A stretch of DNA of 64,000 nt from Pratylenchus scribneri. Lineage: Eukaryota > Nematoda > Chromadorea > Rhabditida > Pratylenchidae. Below the pieces are notes generated by a model, which had not been told where the DNA came from, ran no database searches, and saw nothing but the letters and a program-made list of their open reading frames with translations. The position numbers and the translations under genes are program-made. The stretch spans positions 688,001-752,000 of the forward strand of contig JAQSEB010000078.1 in NCBI GenBank assembly GCA_030063045.1. Reading direction: 5' to 3'. Positions 48,850-59,700 of the stretch are shown here, in pieces. Within the stretch, counting starts at the first letter, position 1. Every line of letters starts with the position of its first letter.

Positions 48850-49872
48850 ATGAATCGATTCAATCAATATCAACAACGACCACCGCCGCCGCCACATTTG
48901 AATGTCCATAGCCAAAATTTGGTAAGATTCTTAAACGAATAAAATGCCTAAAAATTTATTCCAACTTTCTAGGTTTATTTGACGGCGGTGCCAACATCAA
49001 TTGGCGGCAAAGAATTGAAAATACGCATTACAAGCGAATTTGGACAGGTTAATTGGAATTAAAAACTAAAACCATAATTTCATTTCTTCAGGTTAAATTC
49101 GTCGAAACGTTCGAAGCATGGCTTGGCCAGCGGACCGGCAACATCGTCATCGATTTTTCGGCATATGAAGATTCGGAGGCATTCATGGTAAAATATTGTG
49201 AATATTTTTAATATTAATTTAAATCATTTCCACAGACCGCGGTGATCAAAGGACGGGTCGATTTTCTTGATGGAGTAAGGATTCAACATATTGCCATTGT
49301 AAGTGCTTACGTTTATTATTAAAAAATTAGAAATTTATGAATTTTTGCCTATTTTACTAGGCAAAAACCAACCAATTTAATTAAAAATTGAATCAATTTA
49401 ACAAATAATTTTTCCCATATAAACTCTAGGTCGGTCCTCGCAATTTCTTCGAATTGGTTCGCCGCAACACCGGAATCGACTTGTTCTCTCGCGATGGGAA
49501 ACCAAACCCCGATTGGATCCGCATTCGTCAACGTCAAAACCGTCCAACCGCTGGTGCCAAACCTTACGACCGACTTCCTTCGCGTGGCAACCCTCCCGCC
49601 GGCACAAGCTCGAGCCGTATTCCAGTGGTTTTGAATGCGCTTACCAGTCGCCCAAATCCATTCTATTTCTACGAGAATAGCACAAGCGAGGAGGATGAAA
49701 TGGTTGGCCCTTTCCCGTCCAGCAGCTCTGCTTCAATTCGTCGCGTGGGTTATTTTAATTAATTTATCAAATTATTTAAAAAAATTAAACTTATTCAAAT
49801 TTTAATAATTATATTCTTTCTCATTTCTAGGAACCGGGCCAAAAGCTTCGCACATTTGGTGGCCGGCAATAA
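48850..49872 (+). CDS. Uncharacterised protein with N-terminal poly-Pro and Arg-rich middle
   Basis: Six exons, all phase 0 (48850-48921, 48973-49047, 49092-49187, 49236-49298, 49430-49744, 49831-49872), give 220 residues. It begins MNRFNQYQQRPPPPPHLNVH. A compact region of about 85 residues with alternating strands and helices follows (VYLTAVPTSIGGKELKIRIT through VGPRNFFELVRRNTGIDLF). An Arg/Pro/Ser-rich, probably disordered stretch comes next, with RIRQRQNRPTAG and an acidic TSEEDE motif. I do not recognise the fold. A small nucleic-acid-binding protein is conceivable from the Arg content, but no RNP motif is seen. There is no signal peptide. AATAAA overlaps the stop codon, and another lies near 50199. 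Confidence 0.65.
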
Positions 49873-49873
49873 A
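49868..49873 (+). promoter_or_regulatory. Poly(A) signal overlapping the stop codon
   Basis: AATAAA spans the TAA stop at 49870-49872. Confidence 0.35.
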
Positions 49874-49887
49874 GAAATTGGAATACG

Positions 49888-50045
49888 GAACAAAAATTTT
49901 GAAACATATTTGGAAATTACAACGGAATCAATTTTTGAATTTGGATGAACAATTTTGGACAAACAATCAAAATTTTGAAACAATTTGGAAAATACAACGG
50001 AATCAATTTTTGAATTTGGATGAACAATTTTGGAATACAAAACAA
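49888..50045 (+). repeat. Tandem duplication of about 78 bp after the stop codon
   Basis: Two copies share 'acaacggaatcaatttttga' and 'atttggatgaacaattttgg'. They lie just 3' of the gene at 48850-49872, possibly in its 3' UTR. Confidence 0.8.
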
Positions 50046-50334
50046 CACATCACCCAACCCAATTGAATATTAAATTTTTTTGAAAATTTCAACCATTTCC
50101 ACCATCATTTATTTATTTTAGCATCCAAAAACCACACCACATTATCAATTTTACAAAAAATCTCAACTTCTCCAGTGTTTTTCACTTCGATTTTCTCTCA
50201 ATAAACCATCATCCATTGAACAATTTGTTGCTTAATTAAAATAGAGGAAAAGAAATATTCACAAAAAATCATTATTTTTACAATGGAAAAAAATATTTAA
50301 TTTACAGAAAAAGAATATTATGTCCTAAAATTGA

Positions 50335-50480
50335 TTTTTTGTAACTTGGCCATATTTTTAGGTGTTAGGGATTGGGTTTATGGCCAAGAATGGATTTAGG
50401 ACTAGGATAAGGCAGAAATCATAAAGAAGTCTGTTCAAAATTATATGGCATAATAGTATTTTTCGACATTGAAATATTTT
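50335..50480. repeat. Decayed relative of the 9.8-kb inverted repeat
   Basis: The stretch contains 'aagaagtctgttcaaaatta', 'tatatggc' and 'tatttttcgacattgaaata', with degenerate TTAGG/TTAGGAC words. It matches the arm-plus-loop order at 9781-9960. Confidence 0.5.
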
Positions 50481-50781
50481 CCTGCAAATCCAATAATAGT
50501 TAACCCTTTTACAATTAGTACTGAGAATTTAATTATAATTATTAATTATATATTAATAAATTTTTATTTTTAAATTCATTTACAAAATATCATTATTTGA
50601 TGATTTATTGTTTGGAACAATTTGAGCATTTTCTTCGTTGTGAAGGTGAGGGGAAGGGTGGATGAAAACAATCATTGGAAAAAATTACTAAAAAATATTC
50701 ATATAGCTCCATTCATTTCTGTGAAAATTTGCCAAAAGTGAAAATATAAAAATGCAAAAAGCTCATTCCAAAAAATGTTCA

Positions 50782-50787
50782 TTTATT
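50782..50787 (-). promoter_or_regulatory. Poly(A) signal overlapping the stop codon
   Basis: On the minus strand AATAAA spans the TAA stop of the calcium-channel gene. Confidence 0.35.
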
Positions 50788-53700
50788 GCCATCTTTCATT
50801 GTTTGTCCTCTCCATTTCAATGTTTTGGTCATGTTCATGTTCCTCATCCTCATAGAATATTTGATCACTTGCTGCGCCCATACTTCGTCGATCCACCGCC
50901 CCAAATTCCATATCGGCATCCACTGCGGCCAACGTGTCCTCCTCATCACCGGAACCACCTCCGCCGCTGATGGCAGCAGCAGGTGCCATAAATTTCCGCC
51001 TCTTTTGGCTCAATCGAAGGGAATGTTGCCTATTTTGTAATTGGCCAGCTGTTGAGGATGGCCATTGGCCACCTCCACCAATTCGTCCTTTACTGCTTGG
51101 AGGCGGCGATGAACGGCGCCGATGAAGTGGCCGAGTGGCGCCGGGCATGCTGGTGGCATCGAATTGAGGGGGCACATCAAAAATGTGGAAGCTGGATGAG
51201 CCACGTTCCGAGACAGAATCCCTTCCTGAACGGACCAGCCGTTCTTCCACTTCGAATAATTCCCGCTCCAATTCTGCGATGCTCTGTAAAAGGGAAGGGG
51301 GTATATATTTATTGTATGAAATATAATTTATTGCTAGAATTAATTTTACTACATTTTTTATCCTATAACGAAGGAAATTGGGAGAAAGAGAAACCCAGGG
51401 AGTGGGGACTGAACAATCCATTCCCGGCTTTTCCTACCCCTTCAATTTGTCCAACAAGCAGTCCCCATCCAATATTCCCATCCATTCCCGCCCTTCTTCA
51501 CCAAATCCATCCATCCAATATGCCTCCTCTCCACTCCACTATTCCTCTCTATATGGCCAAGGCCAACACAAATAAATCCATTTTGAATCGATTTGCCCAA
51601 AAAATTTTCCTTAAAATTTGATCAATTCTTAATTTCTAAATATTCCGCCGTAAAAAACATTCAATTCTTCAAATTCCCAAGTGATGCTAAGTAGTAGTCG
51701 CCGCACTTATTTGATGGTTTTAAACCAAAATTGTTTAAGTGTGCACTGCTCCTTAACATGCGCGGGATTTTATGGGCCAATGCTAAAAGTATTTACCAAA
51801 TGGAATATTATATTATTTAATTTTGTAAAAAAATGTTCCAATTCCAAGGAAAATGCAAATCCATGAAAATTCCATTCCATTCCAATACCTTCTAATAAAA
51901 CTTAATCCCATAAACCAAATTTAGTAAGAAAATAATAAATTAATGAAATGATGCACTTACAAATTTCTCTGGATTCTCGCTTATTTTTCTACTAGTCTTT
52001 TTTGTATCCTCTTCCTCTTCTTCATCTTCATCTTCATCATCGACTTCTTCCTTTTCAGGTGTATCTTCCTCCTCTTCGTCTTCTTCAACCAATTCTCGCA
52101 AGCCTTGATCCACTTCGGCTGCTTTTTTATCAGCCGCTTCCTCCCTTTTTGTGCTTTCTTCCAAATGCTGAAAAATGGTTTATTTAAAATCAGAATTGAT
52201 TCAGAATTTTTGAATAAATTCATTTATTCCCTAAATAGTAAATACCTTCATGAGAACGGCCACAACCACATTGACCAAAACGAATTGGGAGATGAGAACG
52301 AAAACGACGAAAAAGCAAGGGGCCAGAATTGGATCCACACAACAATTTCGTTCGCAACGTTCCGACGGGTCGCAATCATCACGAAGGGCATCCTGTAAAT
52401 TGAATTAATATGGCAAATTTGAGGATTATCAAAGAATAATGCACCTTCATTATGCCATTCCAATTATCCCCCGTGGCAATGCGAAAAAGTGTGAGGAAAG
52501 CCATGCCAAAATTCTTGAAATGAGCATGTTCTCCGAGGCCATCGCATGGATGTTCTTCGGAACATTCTGCGGTGAGAAATGAAATATTATGAAAATAATG
52601 CCATTTTTATATTCACCCAATCTTCCGAATAATTCAACGCCGAGGGCGGCAAAAATGAAGAAGAGGAGGAAAAAGAGGGAGCCAAGATTGCCAACTTGTG
52701 GAAGAGCCTCGCCTACAGTATCCAAGAGAGATCGAATGCCTTTGGCCATTTTGAGCAATTTTAGAACTGGAAAAAGATGATTTAACCAAGGTTAAAATTA
52801 TTAAACGTAAATGTGAATAGTGAATCAAAAAATGTAATTAGTTCCATTACTTTAAAAAGGATATCTAAAAATAGATAAGATATGGAGAATTATGCGAGAA
52901 AAGTACGGTACTCTGAATCATAATTTTAATCAATCGGATAACAATTCATTCCGGAATGAAAATCAGATTTGTTTCCGGAACGAAAATCAGAATTGTTTCC
53001 GGAATGAAAATCAGAATTGTTCCGGAATGAAAATCAGAATTCTTTCCGGAATGAAAATCAGAATTGTTTCCGGAATGAAAATCAGAATTGTTTCCGGAAT
53101 GAAAATCAGAATTCTTTCCGGAATGAAAATCAGAATTCTTTCCGGAATGAAAATCAGAATTCTTTCCGGAATGAAAATCAGAATTGTTTCCGGAACGAAA
53201 ATCAGAATTGTTTCCGGAATGAAAATCAGAATTGTTCCGGAATGAAAATCAGAATTCTTTCCGGAATGAAAATCAGAATTCTTTCCGGAATGAAAATCAG
53301 AATTCTTTCCGGAATGAAAATCAGAATTGTTTCCGGAATGAAAATCAGAATTGTTTCCGGAATGAAAATCAGAATTTTTTCCGGAATGAAAATCAGAAAT
53401 GTTTCCGGAATGAAAATCAGAATTCTTTCCGGAATGAAAATCAGAATTCTTTCCGGAATGAAAATCAGAATTGTTTCCGGAATGAAAATCAGAATTCTTT
53501 CCGGAATGAAAATCAGAATTGTTTCCGGAACGAAAATCAGAATTGTTTCCGGAACGAAAATCAGAATTGTTTCCGGAATGAAAATCAGAATTGTTTCCGG
53601 AATGAAAATCAGAATTCTTTCCGGAATGAAATCAGAATTGTTTCCGGAATGAAAATCAGAATTGTTTCCGGAATGAAAATCAGAATTGTTTCCGGAACGA

Positions 53701-56700
53701 AAATCAGAATTGTTTCCGAAATGAAAATCAGAATTGTTTCCGGAATGAAAATCAGAATTTTTTCCGGAATGAAAATCAGAATTGTTTACGGAATGAAAAT
53801 CAGAATTGTTTCCGGAATGAAAATCAGAATTATTTCCGGAATGAAAATCAGAAATTAAAAATCAAGCTAATTTCTCTTTTTTTTTATCCAAATTTCACTT
53901 AATTATAATTTTCTAATATATCTTTTCTAATTAACTCAATCTCATTTTGTGACCTAAATTTAATATTGATCAAGAAAGATAATTTGATAATTTTCATTAC
54001 ACAATTAGTTAGCTAAATGAGGACAATTTGTTTGACTAGTCAAATTATTATTATTTTCTATATTTGGTCTCGAACTTCGGCCTAATTAGTTTAGATTAGA
54101 TATCGGTACCTTCTGGAGAATTTTTTGCAATTTATAATTATAATATCAATTTTTCCACTTGGTATTTATTTAAACTCACCCCTTGCAATCCTGAGCACGC
54201 GCATCACGCGAATTATGGTCGGATTAATGGGCAATTCCAAAGCTTCAAACTCCTCAAAGAGGATGCCCGCAATGGAAAGTAATACGATAAACATATCCAA
54301 TTGATTCCATCGTTCAGCAAAAAACCTTCGAATGCCCAAAGCGTACAGTTTCATTGCTGCCTCCAATGTGAAGACGGCAGTGAACAAATAGTTTAAAGCT
54401 CGAAGCAAATATTTGAGCCCATTTGGCATCATATAGAATTCCATGGCCATTGATACAACGTTGACACCAATGACGGCAGCAATTGCCAAATCGAAATATT
54501 TACTGGTGACAACGCCATGGACGAACAGACGGCTTGGCCCATATTTGTTCCAATATGGCTGGGAACGGGCCTGAAGATGTGTAATTTTTTTAAAGAATAT
54601 ATTTTAAATATTAAATAATATTAAATTGCGGTTTCTTTTATTATTAATCTGATGAATCAAAACTGGTCAATTCAATTGGCCATAGCTCAACAAAATAGCA
54701 ACTAATTCAGTAAAGGGATGTGTCATTTTAAATCCCTAATGTAAATGGCATCTAAAAATTGGCTTCTTAAATTTTTTGATTTAAAACTATTTGTAAATAA
54801 GCGGCTTCTTTTACCCATTCATCAAAAATGCGATTTTATTTCATTCATAGATATGTAACTTTTTAAATTCCAGAAAATTATAAAATTTAGTAATTCCACT
54901 TTTTAGAAGATATTTTTTATTTTTAGCTTTCAAAATGATATATTTATTATCTTCATAAATTAGTTATTCTATTACTGAACTATTGGCTAAAAATTAATCC
55001 CACAAATCTCAAATTTCAATATCATTCCCATCCCAAAATAATAACCGCTTTTTCGGCCCTTCTCCTCTCCACTTCAATCTCGTCAAATTGCTGCCTTTTC
55101 AGTCTTCGTTGAATGCGTTTTTGCCTGGCCTTTTCCTTCATTTCCGCCTCCAATGTTTCCTTGCATTTGTGGAAATTGTCCACAACAACTCCGACGAACA
55201 TATTCAAGACGAAGAATCCAACGAGCAATAAAAATGAAATGAAATAAATCATTCGCCATTCATTATAATTCTCAATTGGCTGCATGTCTGCAAATTATGG
55301 ACAAACGACAAATTAATAAATAGATTTCTAAACTTGGTCAAAAATTTAACATCAACAAACCAATTTTGGAAGGCGATATTCCATTTGAAAGCCTTAAAAA
55401 ATCCTCTAAAAAATGGCTATTCTAATTTTATGTAATTTGAAAGAATTTTTAAAATAAGTCGACTTTCCCTCTTCAAAAATTTAGGATTCATCAAACTCAA
55501 AGACACATAACTATTTGTAAAGTTGGATTTTCATAAAATTTAAAAGGTTTAATTGTAGAGAATACATTAGGCTTTCAATTGATATATCGCTTTCTCGATA
55601 GATTATTTGCTGCTATAGATAAAAACTGAAGGAGGTAGTAAATTATTATTCCCTATCCAATTTATAAAATAATAAAAAAAACTGACCAACTCCGACAGAA
55701 TCGATGCCCTGATACATAATGGAAACCCAACCATCTTTGCTGGACAAAACAAATAATGACATCAGTGCCTGGCCAAGATTGTCAAAATTGTATCGATGAT
55801 TAATCTGAATTAATGGATCAAAATGCAAAATGTCCATTTTAGGCACAAACCCATCGATTCCTTGAATCCAGCATGCATTCCCCCTTTGTTGTGACATTCC
55901 AAATTTCAGGGCCCACACAATGGTACATCATTCCTTTGAACAATTGAACGCCAAGAATGCCAAAAATGATGAAAAATGTGCAACAAATGAGGACAATATT
56001 GCCAATGGGTTTCAAAGAGCTAATCAAAGTCATCACAACCAATTTGACCCCAGGGGCACGATTGATGACACGAAGAGGCCGAAGTGCACGTAACAAGCGA
56101 AGTACACGGATTACGCCGAATATTTTAGGGGAATCTGGAAAGAAAATTCACATTTTATAGTGGAATTTGGTAAATACATTTTTATAATTTTTACACATAA
56201 ATTTGCTATTCATTTGACAGAAAGTTGTAATCGTTCAGAAGTTAATTCTAAATTTAGAATCAATTGATAGATCTCATTAAAACAAATCATTTGATTATGT
56301 TTTGGCTTGGATTTAACGAATTCTTAACTTATTAGTTGAACCAAAATTGGGTTTAAACCGTTTAATACCCTTTAATTGTTGACCAAATCTTGACAAATTA
56401 TATATCATTCAATGCGTTTTGACCATCTCTATCCAATTTTGGGTATATGGTTTGTGAATATAGGACAAACCTTTCTTAAACCATTATAATTATTTCGTAT
56501 TCTTTTTCATTTCAATATTTTCCCTTATAATTTCTTAAAATATTACCGCCGCTGACGAATGCCTCCATGATGACATTTACCAACGAAATGATGACCAAAC
56601 ATCCATCCAATACATTCCATCCATCCTTGAAATATGCCTCCGGGCCAATGAAGCATCCATTGGCCAAAACCTTCATCAACATTTCCAATGAGAATATAAT

Positions 56701-59700
56701 CGTAAATGCATAGCCGGTGATGGTCAAAAAGAGGCGTTCCGTGCTTTGAGGCGGAATTGACGGCCGCTCCATTGCCAATGTCACACAATTTAGGCCAATA
56801 CAAAAGAGGATGGCATAGTCAAACCATTTCCTTTGGGTCAGCCGAAGGCATTGACGCCTCACAGGGTTGGTACGGTCAAAGAGGAAGAGGGCAAATTCTC
56901 GTCGGGAATAGAGGAATGTTTTGCGGAAGAGGCGACGCCACCTGCGAGATTTTTCGATGTTTGTTTAAATATAATTTGATATTTTATTGTTAATATATCT
57001 TTAAGGCGCAAAAATCATAAAATGATGCTTCTTTAGGTTTTTTTTTTACCAAATAGGAACTTCAAAATAGAAAATTTTTGACTTTTATTTCAATTTTACT
57101 GAAATTTTCCTAGAGAAAATGGTCAAAATAGGTCAAAAAAACATAGAAATAATTACTCAAAAAACATTTTATTTATATTACTTCTCTAATTAAATCTGGT
57201 ACTAATAATAGGATAAAACCTAAAAATCCGTCTCCAATAAATAATTTAATCGTTGTTTATTTTAATGTTTAAATTTTATTGAAAATAAATTTTTCACGCA
57301 CCAAACATTTCTGCGCCTCTCCGCCCTTCTCTGCTCTTCGGCCAATGCCTGCTGCAACTCTTCACTGGCTTTGAGGAACTTTTCACGTGCATATGTTTCC
57401 AACAATGCTCGATGGCCGTGGACAGCACATTGAGGGTCGAACAGGGAGGAATGGACACTGCCAAAATGGGACCAGGACATGAGGCGAGGACGTGCCTTTT
57501 GGTTGGGGCTTAGGCGGCATGGAATTGAGGTAATTGCGGTGATTGGCGAGGAATTGAGCAAATTTGTTTGGGAAGGTGCCTCGGGCGGTGGAGAAACACG
57601 AATGATGGTTGGCTGACGGCGGGGCATCATCAAAGAGGCGTGCCTTTTGAATCGGGTGCCACCTCCTTTTTGGCTGGAATCATTGGAAACAATGGAAAAT
57701 TGGCGACCCTGTAAATGATTGCAAAGGGGGTTTTTGAGCAAATTAAAATATTGAAAATATCAAAATGAGGAATATTTCAAAAAGATTTTAACAGCCAAAA
57801 GTTTATCTTATTAGACATTCTTAATTAAATTCAATTGGACAAACCTATTTAAGATGCACATTTGAGTATATTTTGGATTTAACCAATTTTAACTTATTTT
57901 TGAACCAATATTGGTTTAAACCGTTTAATACCCTTTAATTTTTGACCAAAACCAAGACAAATTATATACCATTCAATACTTCTTGACCAGCTCTATCCAA
58001 TTTTGGGTATATGGTTTGTGAATGTTTTGGGCAAACCCTCCTTAAACTAATATAATTATTTTGGTATACTTTTTTGGCAATTTAGATATTTTTTTTAATA
58101 AATTAAATATTATTATTTTAAAATATAAAAATGGCAAGGATTATGGCCTAAAATATTGCCAATCTCCCTTCGCTTTTCCACATACTTTATTTGTGCCTTT
58201 CCCTTCCACATTGTTTGCCATTTCCAGTGCTGCCTTCAATTGTTCTGCCATTGTCTTTTTCTTCTCCAAATCCTCTCGCGAACTCAACTTTAAATTAAAA
58301 AATATGGGATTCCTTTCCAAATTTTTTGCTACCTTTTCTTCATTTTTTGCCCAATTCATTTGGCCCAATTGTTCACGAACCACTGACAAATTCCCTGGCC
58401 CACAACTGCATTCGCGCCGCTGCAAAAATGCGGGCGATGTTGTTTTGGCAATCAACAATTCCAATTCCGTTTTTCGATGCCTTTCCTCCTCTTCCGCACG
58501 GCGTCTGGCCTCTTCTTCCTTCAAATATTTGGTGGTTAATTGCGCGTTTGATTAACCCTAAAGCAACTTAATTTGACGCGGTTTATAATAATTCATAAAG
58601 GACTGAATCAATTTGATTTTATTAATAAGGAGACTTTTGGATATCCAAAGATTTTACTTTAATTAAAATTGGTTCAAGATTGACGAAGCTGTGCCCAAAA
58701 AATATTAAAAATGACTTTTACTATAGAATAACAAAATTTAAATTGGTTTTGGGCATAACTCTGTCAATTTCTAGACCAATTTAAATAAAAATTAATATCA
58801 TTGGATTGCCAAAATTCAACTCTTTAATAGGTTCATAAAATTATCAAAATTGGTTCAATCATTTATGAGTTATAAGCATTCGCGACAAATTGTGGGCAGG
58901 TCCTAAAAATACTGACCAATTGCCGTTTTTCCTCCTCTTTGCTCTCCTGGAATCCCTCAACCAAAATGGCTACCAACAAATTGAAAAGCACATAATTCCC
59001 AAATGTCATTAGGGCAACAAAATAGAGGGCAGCCCACGGGGTGGTCTGGGCCATTCCATTGAAGAGGACCATATTCCAATCTTCGCATGTTAGAATCTAT
59101 GGAAATTTTCAAAAGGAATTTTAGAATGGAAAATGAGAAAATAAGATAAAAAAGAGTAAAAATAAAATTTAAGAAGCACGGAACGGGCACCTTACTTTTT
59201 TTGGAATTTGTGAAAAACCTACCTGAAAAACGGTGAGAAATGCCCAAACAAAAGTGTCATAATTGGCCCTGGAACATTCACAATCACCGTTTCCGGCCCT
59301 ACTTGCATTGATTTCATCCACAGTGCAACGGGCACCGCCCTCCGGGTGCGAGCAAAATGTGCAGCCGAAAAGGAGCATTCCAAGAAGACTGCCAATTTAT
59401 GGGTGGTTTTTGGATTTTGAAAACGGAAAATTGTTTTATAGGGGAAAATGTGGCAAATAAAAAAACGGTTATTTAAAATATTTAAATTCAGATAAATTAA
59501 GTGTTGTATACCTAATTCGATATGTTGATTTTGTATTTTGGGCCTTTCCTTTGGCCATAACTCAACAAGAAGACAACCAATTTTGGAAGGCAATATGCAT
59601 TTTAAAAGCTCTAAATGTCTTCTAAAAAGTGGCTTTTCTTATTTTTTTAAATTCCAAACAATTTTAAAAAGTTAGTAATTTTAATTATTGGATTTAATAA

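Noticed and set aside
50786..51621. Plus-strand frames opposite the calcium-channel last exon
   Set aside because: The minus strand has a clear in-phase final exon. These are its shadow, extended into a repeat.
52949..53856. CRISPR array
   Set aside because: There are no unique spacers, the unit is a contiguous 24-bp tandem repeat, and the genome is eukaryotic.
52892..53858. Long frames (117-211 codons) with NENQNCFR or GMKIRIVS repeats
   Set aside because: They are translations of the 24-bp intronic satellite in several frames. The array lies inside a calcium-channel intron.
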